DNA of 64,000 nt from Sphingomonas jinjuensis (GTDB lineage Bacteria; Pseudomonadota; Alphaproteobacteria; Sphingomonadales; Sphingomonadaceae): positions 248,001 to 312,000 of the forward strand of contig NZ_JACIEV010000001.1 of the NCBI RefSeq assembly GCF_014197105.1, in the 5' to 3' direction. Each line of letters begins with the position of its first letter. The first letter of the stretch is position 1. Below, piece after piece: positions 9,113-17,096 of this stretch. The notes beneath the pieces are model-generated. The model did no database searches and was not told where the DNA came from. It saw only the letters and a program-made list of their open reading frames with translations. A program made the position numbers and the translations under genes.

Positions 9113-10894
9113 TCAATCGATCCGGTACAGCCGCAACGGCGACCCCTTGGGCATCGCCAGCGGCGTCAGCCATGCCGGCACCTGGTTATGCGCCAGCTGA
9201 TCATAGAACCCGCCCGGATTGCGCGCACGGTACACCGTCGACTCCGCCATGTTCGGGCACACCATCAGCATCGTCGCGCCGTGCCGCTTCATGATCGCAT
9301 GCGCCTGCGCCGCGGAACCGCCGAACGCATGCTGGACGTCGAGGATCGCGTCGCCGTTGCGGTGATAGGGCCCCGCGATCGCGCTGTGGTGGCTGACGGT
9401 GATCAGCCGCGGCCCCAGGTCGACGAAGGTGAATACCGTCTGCGCCGGATAGCGGTTGGTCGCCGCCAGCACCGTGGTGCGCAGGCACTGACCGGTCGAG
9501 AAATTGACCCGCTTGGTATAGGCGCTCGGCCGGTCGATCGGCAGCCACTTGATGGCAAGGCCAGCGAACAGGCCGGACACGACCAGGAACGCCGCCACCG
9601 TGCCGACCACGCGTACCAGCATGTTGCCGCTGTTGAGCAGCCGCGGCAGCAGCCACCACGCCAGCGCGGTCGCGCCCGGCACCGCCAGCATCTGCGCCGC
9701 CGGCCCCGCGCGCACCTGCCACAGCAGCATCAGGCTGGCGAAGGTGACGAACAGCGCCACCGCCGCCCAGCCGACCGCATGCTCGCTGCGCCGCGCGCGC
9801 CACGCGGCGACCAGCGCGCCGATCGCGCCGACCATGGGGAAGGCTGCGATCGGGAAGCCCATGCGGAACGGATGCTGATAGATCGGCTTCGCCTCGCGGA
9901 CGTTGTTCAGCCAGTTCTTCTCCAGCTCCGGCGACACGCCCTCGGGCCGCCCCAGGCATTGCGGAAAGAAATGCACGAACCCCGCGACGATCACCCCGCC
10001 CGCCACCGCCGCCAGCACCAGCCGCACCCAGCGGTTGGCCGGGCTGACGAACGCCAGCACCGTCAGCAGCGCGCCTGCCGCGACCATCACGCTCAGCCAC
10101 ACCGGGGTCAGCGCGTCGCAGCGCATCGCCGCATTGGCGTAGGACGCGAACGCCGCATAGCCGAGCGCGCATCCGCCCCCCAGCGACGCGGCATAGGCCG
10201 CCAGCCGCCGCGCCTCGCCGCGATCCCACACCCAGCGCAGCGCGATGATCGCCCCCGCCATCGCGCAATAGGGCAGCATTTCCAGCCCGATCGCCAGGCT
10301 GATCGACGAGGCGATGCCGACCATCACCCCGCCGCGCACCTGACGCGGATCGCACAGCCCGGCGACGCTCAGGCTTAGCATCGCCAGCTGCCAGCCGTGA
10401 TGATCGATCCGCTCGGGCAGGAACATCAGCATCGTCGCCGCGGTGCAGGCGAGCAGCACGATCGACAGCGGCCACGCCAGCGGATCGACCAGCCGGCGGA
10501 CGGTCGCGCCAAGCCCCAGCATCGCGATCGACAGCGGGATCAGCGGCGCGATCCCCGCCGCCAGCCGCTCCGCCCAGACATTGCTGGTGAATAGGCGAAA
10601 GAACAGGATCAGCCCCGCGATCGGCAGGTCGACGATGCGGCTCCAGTGGATGTCAAAGCCCTGCGGCGGGTTCATCCGATACTGGCGCAGGTCGAACCAG
10701 CCCTGGCCCGCGAGCCACGCGCGCACCTGCATCATCCGCATATTGTCGTCGGTATCGCCCAGCGACAGCCAGCGGATCAGGTTCCAGCTGTCGTAGACGT
10801 GATACGCCGCGATCGCCGCCCAGGCGACAAGGGTCCAGCGCATCCAGTGGCGCGACAGGTCGACGAGGAGCGGATGGCGCGGCTGGTTCGACAA
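9113..10894 (-). CDS. Polytopic membrane protein, GT-C glycosyltransferase-like
   Basis: About 593 residues with roughly eleven hydrophobic segments and a soluble C-terminal region of about 130 residues. The first extracytoplasmic loop carries GDTDDNMRMMQVR and later PPQGFDIHWSRIVD, which resemble the acidic motif and loop of GT-C enzymes using polyprenol-linked sugars. Homologues in sphingomonads are, as I recall, often labelled AcrB-like, which the sequence does not support. The TTG start at 10894 has GAAGGA six bases upstream; a GTG at 10918 is the alternative. GtrA is divergent next door and a GtrB-type transferase is 1.4 kb beyond it, so this may be the GtrC-like partner that decorates a surface glycan. 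Function is inferred. Confidence 0.72.
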   Translation of the reverse strand: MSNQPRHPLLVDLSRHWMRWTLVAWAAIAAYHVYDSWNLIRWLSLGDTDDNMRMMQVRAWLAGQGWFDLRQYRMNPPQGFDIHWSRIVDLPIAGLILFFRLFTSNVWAERLAAGIAPLIPLSIAMLGLGATVRRLVDPLAWPLSIVLLACTAATMLMFLPERIDHHGWQLAMLSLSVAGLCDPRQVRGGVMVGIASSISLAIGLEMLPYCAMAGAIIALRWVWDRGEARRLAAYAASLGGGCALGYAAFASYANAAMRCDALTPVWLSVMVAAGALLTVLAFVSPANRWVRLVLAAVAGGVIVAGFVHFFPQCLGRPEGVSPELEKNWLNNVREAKPIYQHPFRMGFPIAAFPMVGAIGALVAAWRARRSEHAVGWAAVALFVTFASLMLLWQVRAGPAAQMLAVPGATALAWWLLPRLLNSGNMLVRVVGTVAAFLVVSGLFAGLAIKWLPIDRPSAYTKRVNFSTGQCLRTTVLAATNRYPAQTVFTFVDLGPRLITVSHHSAIAGPYHRNGDAILDVQHAFGGSAAQAHAIMKRHGATMLMVCPNMAESTVYRARNPGGFYDQLAHNQVPAWLTPLAMPKGSPLRLYRID

Positions 10895-10983
10895 GTCTTT
10901 TCCTTCGCCTTCCGGCACTCTACTGGCCTGGGGCTTGGATCAGGCCGCGCTGCTGTATCGCGGGCACGGCAAAGGGCAAGACG

Positions 10984-11412
10984 GTGACCGCACTCCTCCA
11001 TCGGCTGGACCGGATGCGCGAAAGCGGGCTGCTGGGACAGATCGTCCGCTTCGGCATCGCCGGCATCGCCTCGTCGCTGATCTATTCCGCCGTCTACCTG
11101 CCGCTGACCTTCTGGGTCTTCCCGCGCGAACATGCCGTCTATGCGGTGCCGTTCGCCTTCGCCGTCGCGGTGACCTGCGGCTTCTACATGCACAGCCGGT
11201 GGAGCTTCAGGGATCACGGCACCCGCCGGCGCGGCGGCGGCCAGCAGGCGAAGTTCGTGGCGGTGCAGGCGTCGGGCATGCTACTCAACGCCGTCGTCAC
11301 CTGGATCGGCACCGCATTGCTCGGCTACCCCGCCTGGGTGCCGCTGATCCCCGCGATCCTGCTCGCGACGATCGTCACCTTCCTCCTCAACCGCTATCTG
11401 GTATTCGCCTGA
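10984..11412 (+). CDS. GtrA family membrane protein
   Basis: A 142-residue protein with four hydrophobic helices and the GtrA/DPMS pattern FGIAGIASSLIYSAVY near the start, FYMHSRWSF in the middle and LNRYLVF at the end. GtrA proteins are proposed to flip bactoprenol-linked sugar, or to assist its synthesis, during surface polysaccharide modification. A GTG start is used. The methyltransferase gene begins 1 bp after the stop, so both are co-transcribed. Divergent from the GT-C-like gene. Confidence 0.87.
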   Translation: MTALLHRLDRMRESGLLGQIVRFGIAGIASSLIYSAVYLPLTFWVFPREHAVYAVPFAFAVAVTCGFYMHSRWSFRDHGTRRRGGGQQAKFVAVQASGMLLNAVVTWIGTALLGYPAWVPLIPAILLATIVTFLLNRYLVFA

Positions 11413-11413
11413 C

Positions 11414-12142
11414 ATGGATCGCATCGTCTACGACCGCATGGCGGCACATGATTCCACCCATTGGTGGTATCGCGCGCGGCGCGACATCCTCGCCGATTAC
11501 CTGACCCGCTACGGCGATGTGCCCAAGGGCGCGCGGATCCTCGAAATCGGCTGCGGCACCGGCCACAACCTGCCGATGCTCAGCCAGTTCGGCGCGGTCG
11601 AGGCGATCGAGATCGATCCGGCCGCGCGAGAGATCGCCAGCGAGCGGCTCGGCCGCCCCGTCGGTGACGCGCCGCTGCCCGCGCTGCCGGGGATCGAGCG
11701 CGGCGCCTACGACCTCGTCGCCGTCCTCGACGTCGTCGAGCATATCGAGGACGACGTCGCCGCGCTCGCCGCGATGAAGACGTTGCTGAAGCCCGGCGGC
11801 AAGATCCTGATCGCGGTGCCCGCGCACCAGTGGATGTGGAGCGCGCACGACGTCGTCAACCACCACCATCGTCGCTACTCGAAGGCGACGCTGAGGAAGG
11901 CGATCGAAACCGCCGGCCTGCGCCCGAAGAAGCTGACCTACTTCAATTCGCTGCTCTTTCCCCTTGCCGCCGCCGCACGCATCGCCGGCCGCCTGACGGG
12001 CCGCGACGACAGCGACGATTCGCCCCCCGCCAAGCCGCTCAACACGCTGTTCGAGCGCATCTTCCGCCTCGAACGCCATGCCGTCGGCCGCCTGCCGCTG
12101 ACCCCGGGCGTGTCGATCGTGACGCTGGCCGAGCCGGCGTAA
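11414..12142 (+). CDS. Class I SAM-dependent methyltransferase
   Basis: A 242-residue soluble protein. The SAM-binding motif I is LEIGCGTGHN near residue 46, with an acidic residue ending strand 2 (IEIDPAA) and LDVVEHIED as motif post-II. The segment MDRIVYDRMAAHDSTHWWYRARR at the N-terminus is seen in methyltransferases from glycan and lipid gene clusters. The substrate is unknown; its position directly after gtrA suggests a sugar- or polyprenol-related acceptor, which is inference only. Confidence 0.82.
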   Translation: MDRIVYDRMAAHDSTHWWYRARRDILADYLTRYGDVPKGARILEIGCGTGHNLPMLSQFGAVEAIEIDPAAREIASERLGRPVGDAPLPALPGIERGAYDLVAVLDVVEHIEDDVAALAAMKTLLKPGGKILIAVPAHQWMWSAHDVVNHHHRRYSKATLRKAIETAGLRPKKLTYFNSLLFPLAAAARIAGRLTGRDDSDDSPPAKPLNTLFERIFRLERHAVGRLPLTPGVSIVTLAEPA

Positions 12143-12170
12143 CGCTCGGTCCGGCGCCGCGCCTCCCTTT

Positions 12171-12264
12171 GCTATCCCCGCGAAGGCGGGGATCCATACT
12201 GGCTGATGCCGATGGGTCTCACAAAGCCCAGTGATGATGGTTTCCCGCCTGCGCGGGAATGACG
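12171..12264. repeat. Family F inverted repeat (cccgcNNNgcggg type)
   Basis: Left arm CTATCCCCGCGAAGGCGGGG and right arm CCCGCCTGCGCGGGAATGAC face each other, each a hairpin by itself. It lies between the convergent methyltransferase and glycosyltransferase genes. A compact single hairpin of the same family is at 63114-63140. Confidence 0.7.
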
Positions 12265-12275
12265 AGCCTCCCTCA

Positions 12276-12305
12276 CCGTTCGTGCCGAGCACAGTCGAAG
12301 CACCT
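12276..12305. repeat. Solo arm of family D repeat
   Basis: CCGTTCGTGCCGAGCACAG followed by TCGAAGCACC matches the outer arm of family D elements. It abuts the family F element at 12171-12264, so two repeat families share one intergenic space. Confidence 0.55.
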
Positions 12306-12330
12306 GCCGCAATACGACCGCTCGACAGAA

Positions 12331-13347
12331 CTACTCCGCCGCTGCGCGCTCCACAGCCTCGAACTCGGGCGACGGCTCGGCGGCATTGAACCCCAGCGAC
12401 GAATGCCCCTTCACCGGCCCGGCGATGTCCGCGACCAGATACAGCGGCCGCCGCTTCGCCTCGATATACAGCCGCCCCAGATATTCGCCGATCATGCCCA
12501 GCACGAACATCTGCACCGCCGACAGCACGACGACCACCAGCATCGTCGACGTCCAGCCCTGCACCGAATCGCCCTCGAAATACCCCCAGGCGATGTAGAA
12601 CAGCAGCAGCAGCGCCACCCCCGCCAGCATCACCGACGCATGGCTGGCGAAGCGCAGCGGCGCGGTGGAAAAGCCGGTGACGGCATCGAACGCCAGCCGC
12701 ACCATCTTGCCCAGCGGATAGTTGGTCTCGCCCGCATGGCGCTCGGCGCGATCATAGGCGAAGGGCACCTGGCGGAACCCGACCCAGGCCACCATCCCGC
12801 GGATGAAGCGCGCCTGTTCGGGCATCGCCAGCAGCGCGTCGAGCGCGCGGCGGCTCATCAGCCGGAAATCGCCGGTGTCGAGCGGGATCGGCGTGTCGGT
12901 GACGCGGTCGAGCACGCGATAGAAGATCGACGCTGTCGCCTTCTTGAAGATCGTCTCGCCCTGGCGCTGGCGGCGCACCGCATAGACGACGTCGGCGGAC
13001 TGCTCGGCCATCGCCCGGCGCATGTCGGCGAGCAGCTCGGGCGGGTCCTGAAGGTCCGCATCGATAACCAGGATCTGCGCGCCCGAACACAGGTCGAGCC
13101 CCGCGGTCAGCGCCAGTTGGTGGCCATGGTTGCGCGACAGGTTGATCGCCACCAACCGCGGATCGCTCGCCGCCAGCCTGCGCATCACCGCCCAGCTGTC
13201 GTCGCGGCTGCCGTCGTTGATTAGGACGATCTCGTAATCGTCCCCCACCGCCGCGCGTGCCGCCGCGCTGACCCGGCTGTGCAACAGCTCGAGGGTCGCA
13301 GCCTCGTTATAGCAGGGGACGACGACGGAGAGGGCGGGACGCTGCAT
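12331..13347 (-). CDS. Glycosyltransferase family 2, GtrB/DPM1-like
   Basis: Transfers a sugar from a nucleotide donor to polyprenyl phosphate on the cytoplasmic face. The 338-residue protein has an N-terminal GT-A domain with VVPCYNEAATL, INDGSRDDS and the metal-binding DADLQDPPE. Two membrane helices follow (about residues 235-260 and 270-295), as in GtrB and ArnC. The tail after residue 310 is acidic. Together with GtrA and the GT-C-like protein 1-4 kb away it would complete a GtrABC-like modification system. It is transcribed toward the methyltransferase. Confidence 0.87.
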   Translation of the reverse strand: MQRPALSVVVPCYNEAATLELLHSRVSAAARAAVGDDYEIVLINDGSRDDSWAVMRRLAASDPRLVAINLSRNHGHQLALTAGLDLCSGAQILVIDADLQDPPELLADMRRAMAEQSADVVYAVRRQRQGETIFKKATASIFYRVLDRVTDTPIPLDTGDFRLMSRRALDALLAMPEQARFIRGMVAWVGFRQVPFAYDRAERHAGETNYPLGKMVRLAFDAVTGFSTAPLRFASHASVMLAGVALLLLFYIAWGYFEGDSVQGWTSTMLVVVVLSAVQMFVLGMIGEYLGRLYIEAKRRPLYLVADIAGPVKGHSSLGFNAAEPSPEFEAVERAAAE

Positions 13348-13435
13348 CGCCGCCCGCTATAGCGGCGATGGCGGGGCGGCGGCAAATGGGTCGTGCGCCG
13401 ACGCAACAGCCGCCCCCAACCAACCGTCATGTTGA

Positions 13436-13501
13436 ACGTGGTTCAGCATCTCTCGCCGTAACGCTCGCGGCCCAAGATGCTGAAACAAGTTCAGCATGAC
13501 G
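13436..13501. repeat. Family A inverted repeat
   Basis: Left arm GTCATGTTGAACGTGGTTC and right arm GAAACAAGTTCAGCATGAC, with a short centre. It sits between the glycosyltransferase start and the end of the DUF885 gene, both on the minus strand. Confidence 0.82.
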
Positions 13502-13525
13502 ACGGTAAGGGGACCAGCGAAAGGC

Positions 13526-15325
13526 CTATGCCCCCGCCCGCGCCCGCTCCTCGGTCAGTCGGGTCATCATCGACAGCGGCATCGCCCCCGACGCCAGCAC
13601 GCCATAGAACGCCTTCAGGTCGAAGCGCTTGCCCTGGATCGCCTGCGCCTTGGCCCGCGCCGCCAGCCAGGCGGCGTGGCCGATCTTGTAGCTCGTCGCC
13701 TGCCCCGGCATCGTGCAGTAGCGCTCGATCTCGCGCTGCGCCCGGCCCGGGGTGAAGCCGACCGTCTCGACGAAATACTGCGTCGCCTGCTCGCGGGTCC
13801 AGCGCTTGGCATGGATGCCGGTGTCGGCGACCAGCCGCGCCGCGCGGAACAGGAAGGATTGCAGATACCCCGCCCGCTCGATCGGCGAGGCATAGCCGCC
13901 CAGCTCGTCCGCCAGCTGCTCTGCGTAGAGCGCCCAACCCTCGGTATAGGCGCCGAAGAAGCCGATCTTGCGCAGCACGTGCGTCGGCGCCTGATTGGCG
14001 ATGGTGATCTGCAGGTGATGCCCCGGCACGCCCTCGTGATAGGTCAGCGAGGGCAGCGTGTACTTGGGCCAGTCGTCGACGCTCTTCAGGTTGATCCAGT
14101 AGATCGCCGGCCGCGAACCATCGAGCGGCGCGCGATAGTAATAGCCGTTCGACGCGCCGTCCTGGATCTCGACCGGCACCGCGCGGATCTCGAGCGGGGC
14201 GTTGGGCGGGTTGGTGAACGCCTGCGGCAGCTTCGCCTGCATCGCCCGGGCGCTGCGGTTCAGCTCGGCAATCAGCTCGGTACGCCCCGCCGCCGTATCG
14301 GGATAGCGCTGCGCGGCGGTGGCGTTGAGCTGCGCCAGCCGCGCGCCGACGCTGCCCGTCGCCAGGCCCTGCGACTTCAGGATCGTATCGAGCTGCCGCG
14401 ACAGGTCGGCGACCTGCTCCAGCCCCATGCGATGGATCGCGTCGGCGGTCAGGTCGGTGGTCGTCGACGCCTTCAGCGCCTCGGCATAGATGGCGTCGCC
14501 CTGCGGCACCGCCCACAGCCCCGCCTCCTTGCGCGCCGAACCGCGCAGCCGCTTGACCAGCGCGATCTGGCGGTCGAGCGCCGGATAGACGCTGTCGGCG
14601 ACGATCTTCGCCGCACGGGGACCGTAATCGCCCGACAGTCCCGCCGCCTTGGCGCGCCGGGTCAGCGATTCGACCAGCCCGCTCGCCTCCGGCGCCGGGC
14701 TGCGCAGCTTCGCCATCTGCCCCAGCGCCAGGTCGAGCGCGAAGTCGGGCGCCAGCAGCCCGCGCTTCGCATCCGCCCCCTGCACCTGGCTGTCCATGTC
14801 GAGCGCCGCCCCCATCTGCGACAGGCGGCTGAGATACGCCTCGGCATCGGCCGCGGTCGTCACGCTGTGCGTAGAGTTGAGGAAGTCGGGCAGGTCGAAA
14901 TAGACGCCGCGCTGCTGAGTGATGCGATAGGGCTGGGTCGGCGAGGCGATGCCGAACCGCTCGGGCCCGACGATGCCCTGCGCCAGCGAATACAGGACCA
15001 CCTCGCGATCGATCCGCGCCGCGGCCGACAGCGTGGCGGGGTCGATCGCCCTGACCATCGCCTCGGCCCGCTTGTTGCGCGCCAGCGACGCCTTCAATGC
15101 GGCGGGAGAATTGTCGGTCAGCTGCGATTTCAGCGCGGCATTGGCGCCCTTGTCGAGCCCGAGCTGGGTCGCCATCTGCGGGTTGGCGGCCAGCCGCTCG
15201 GCAAAGATCGCATCGAACGCCGCGGTCAGCCCGGCATCCCCCGCCGTCCCCTGCGCCCGCGCCCACGGCGCCAGCGCGAACCCGGCCACGGCCGCGCCGC
15301 TGGCGATGAAATGACGGCGATCCAT
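13526..15325 (-). CDS. Tat-exported DUF885 family putative metallohydrolase
   Basis: A 599-residue protein starting MDRRHFIASGAAVAGF, a twin-arginine signal with the RR at residues 3-4 and an Ala-X-Ala cleavage site near WARAQ, so it should be exported folded. The C-terminal half carries TYHEGVPGHHLQ, the HExxxHH-like metal-binding motif of DUF885 proteins, which are thought to be zinc peptidases or carboxylesterases. A distal conserved stretch QATSYKIGHAAWL follows. No substrate is known. It is a stand-alone gene flanked by a repeat downstream and a 255-bp gap upstream. Confidence 0.86.
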   Translation of the reverse strand: MDRRHFIASGAAVAGFALAPWARAQGTAGDAGLTAAFDAIFAERLAANPQMATQLGLDKGANAALKSQLTDNSPAALKASLARNKRAEAMVRAIDPATLSAAARIDREVVLYSLAQGIVGPERFGIASPTQPYRITQQRGVYFDLPDFLNSTHSVTTAADAEAYLSRLSQMGAALDMDSQVQGADAKRGLLAPDFALDLALGQMAKLRSPAPEASGLVESLTRRAKAAGLSGDYGPRAAKIVADSVYPALDRQIALVKRLRGSARKEAGLWAVPQGDAIYAEALKASTTTDLTADAIHRMGLEQVADLSRQLDTILKSQGLATGSVGARLAQLNATAAQRYPDTAAGRTELIAELNRSARAMQAKLPQAFTNPPNAPLEIRAVPVEIQDGASNGYYYRAPLDGSRPAIYWINLKSVDDWPKYTLPSLTYHEGVPGHHLQITIANQAPTHVLRKIGFFGAYTEGWALYAEQLADELGGYASPIERAGYLQSFLFRAARLVADTGIHAKRWTREQATQYFVETVGFTPGRAQREIERYCTMPGQATSYKIGHAAWLAARAKAQAIQGKRFDLKAFYGVLASGAMPLSMMTRLTEERARAGA

Positions 15326-15521
15326 GCGCTTGTCCCTCTCGATGCGTTATGATCCCCCAGCGTTACCTCCCTCACCCCGCCCCCGCCAGAGCGATGATCG
15401 CGCCGGGCACATGCCGAAATGGCGGTGGGCGAGGACTTGCTGTTCCCAAAAAGGATCGAGAAATGGGAAAATTAATCTGCCGGGCGCCAGTCGGCGATTA
15501 TCCTCATAGGGTCGATAAAGC

Positions 15522-15549
15522 TTGACCTCATGTTCGGTATATATAACAC
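15522..15549 (+). promoter_or_regulatory. Possible sigma-70-like promoter
   Basis: TTGACC followed after 16 bp by TAACAC, inside an AT-rich stretch (GGTATATATAACACT) that stands out from the GC-rich surroundings, about 32 bp before the membrane-protein start. The 255-bp gap from 15326 holds nothing else I recognise. Confidence 0.4.
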
Positions 15550-15580
15550 TGAGTCATCTTCAATCGACTCGGGGGTCGGT

Positions 15581-15997
15581 ATGGCATGGCGTGAGAAGCA
15601 GGCGTGGTTGGCGCTGTCGGTGATGGTGGTGGCGTACGGTGCCTATTTCGCCTTGGTTACGGCGTCAGAACGATCAATGCTCGACATGTTGCTGTTGTTC
15701 GGTGGCGTCGCGATCGCGCAGGCAGTTATCATGATCGTCGGAAGTATCCTGTTGGCGGTTCAGGCGGGCAAGGAAGCCCGAGCCAAAGCCGACGAGCGGG
15801 ATCGGGCGATCGATCGACGCGGCACCCGCATTGCCTATTTCGTACTGCTGACTGGCATGATCGTCGTCGGCGTCGTCATGCCGTTCAGCAAACAAGGATG
15901 GCAGATTAGCAACGCAGCCCTACTGGCTTTGGTCGCTTCCGAAATAGTCCGGTACGGCGTCGTGGTGGCGAGCTATCGGCGGGGCTGGCATGGTTGA
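15581..15997 (+). CDS. Small four-helix membrane protein paired with XRE regulator
   Basis: A 138-residue protein with four hydrophobic segments and a charged loop (KEARAKADERDRAIDRRG) between helices 2 and 3. The ATG giving MAWREKQAW follows a G-rich stretch (GGGGG at 15571-15575). Its stop overlaps the start of the XRE regulator. Pairs of a short helical membrane protein and a 70-residue XRE regulator recur in many bacteria and archaea, but what they sense is unknown. Codon use is visibly less GC-biased than the surrounding housekeeping genes, suggesting later acquisition. Confidence 0.75.
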   Translation: MAWREKQAWLALSVMVVAYGAYFALVTASERSMLDMLLLFGGVAIAQAVIMIVGSILLAVQAGKEARAKADERDRAIDRRGTRIAYFVLLTGMIVVGVVMPFSKQGWQISNAALLALVASEIVRYGVVVASYRRGWHG

Positions 15998-16202
15998 GGG
16001 CAGGATTACCAACCAGCTTCGCACCTTGCGCTTTCTAGCCGGTGAAATGACCCAAGCGGAATTAGGTGAACGCATCGGAGTAACACGTCAGACCATCGCT
16101 GCGATCGAGCAGGGTAAGTACTCGCCGTCTCTCGAAGCTGCCTTTCGCATAGCCAAGGTCCTTGGAAAGCCTCTCGACGAAGTATTCCGGTGGGAAGATT
16201 AG
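15990..16202 (+). CDS. XRE family transcriptional regulator (70 aa)
   Basis: A minimal helix-turn-helix protein: QAELGERIGVTRQTIAAIE is a canonical HTH_3 recognition unit at about residues 23-41, followed by YSPSLEAAFRIAKVLG. There is no sensor or oligomerisation domain. Translation start overlaps the end of the membrane-protein gene by 8 bp, so both are co-expressed and the regulator probably controls its own operon. This two-gene unit is the left part of a less GC-rich pocket. Confidence 0.88.
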   Translation: MVEGRITNQLRTLRFLAGEMTQAELGERIGVTRQTIAAIEQGKYSPSLEAAFRIAKVLGKPLDEVFRWED

Positions 16203-16349
16203 CGGTGCTTCGGGGCGGTCACAATCAGTGAGGGTCATTTCCCCGATTGGGGAGGGTCCGCGAGACGGCCCGGTCATTCCCATGAAAATTGAGAAAGGGG
16301 GCATTGTGTATGGCCCTCGGCTGGAGTGCGATTCATCGCGAGGTGAAGG

Positions 16350-16931
16350 ATGACGACGGACCACTCTTCGGGCTGGGAGGCAGTCTCTAACCAGTTCATA
16401 GCCATCCGTTCTCAGGTCGGGGCGGCGTTGGTTCGGGATTGGGCGAAAGATCGTCTCCCTCAATCGGCTGCAATTTTGGACATCGGATGCGGCTCCGGCG
16501 TGCCAATCGCTCAAGCGTTAGTGGGCGACGGCTATTCCGTATGGGGAATCGATGCGTCACCTTCCCTGATTTCGGCATTCCGGTTTAACCTTCCCGGCAT
16601 GCCCGCTGTCTGCGAGACTGCTCAGGACAGTTCCTTCTTCAACAGAACCTTCGCGGGTGTGGTCTCAATAGGACTCATTTTTCTGCTTGGTGAGGACGAT
16701 CAGCGGAAGCTCCTCACCCGCGTGGCCGATGCGCTGGAACCCGCCGGACGATTTCTATTCAGCGCCCCACTGGAGGCATGCCGTTGGCATGATACGCTAA
16801 CGGGCCGTGTATCGACGTCGCTGGGGGCGGCAGCATACGCTGCGCACCTTATCAGCGTGGGGCTTCAATTGGATGACTTCCGATCCGACGAAGGCAACAA
16901 CAACTACTACGAGGCGGTCAAACCTATCTGA
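16350..16931 (+). CDS. Class I SAM-dependent methyltransferase (accessory)
   Basis: A 193-residue protein with motif I ILDIGCGSGVPIAQ near residue 42 and the following acidic WGIDASPS. SIGLIFLLGEDDQ and LEPAGRFLFSAP match later methyltransferase motifs. The substrate is unknown. Codon use contrasts with flanking genes, and it shares a pocket with the XRE and membrane-protein pair. The 147 bp before it carry no convincing gene; a short open frame from 16162 lacks support. No operon partner is visible. Confidence 0.78.
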   Translation: MTTDHSSGWEAVSNQFIAIRSQVGAALVRDWAKDRLPQSAAILDIGCGSGVPIAQALVGDGYSVWGIDASPSLISAFRFNLPGMPAVCETAQDSSFFNRTFAGVVSIGLIFLLGEDDQRKLLTRVADALEPAGRFLFSAPLEACRWHDTLTGRVSTSLGAAAYAAHLISVGLQLDDFRSDEGNNNYYEAVKPI

Positions 16932-17096
16932 CGTGTCGCCATAGGCATTCCCGCAAACGAACCAATGACGGGAATCTCGTAGAGCCGACCACGCTGACGG
17001 ACGGCTGCGGTTTCCGCTTTCCCGAAACCTGTTCCCGATTGCCTTTTCCCGAAACGCCCGCCCGGTGACGGGGAAAAGGGAAATCAACCACCGCCG
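16932..17096. other. Intergenic region with short direct repeats
   Basis: The gap between the methyltransferase and the end of rsh contains TTCCCGAAAC twice and two further TTCCCG/TTTTCCC variants within about 70 bp, plus GGGGAAAAGGGAAA on the opposite sense. No gene is visible. It may be the degraded edge of the accessory pocket. Confidence 0.4.

Noticed and set aside
9113..10894. AcrB-type efflux pump subunit
   Set aside because: The protein is about 600 residues with GT-C-like loops; RND pumps are over 1000 residues with a different topology.
13496..15352. A 618-codon plus-strand frame opposite the DUF885 gene
   Set aside because: Antisense shadow: the minus-strand frame has a Tat signal and a conserved metal motif, while this one is Arg/Gln/Leu-rich without any motif.
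16162..16353. A 63-codon frame between the XRE regulator and the methyltransferase
   Set aside because: It overlaps the end of the regulator, has no ribosome binding site and no recognisable features.
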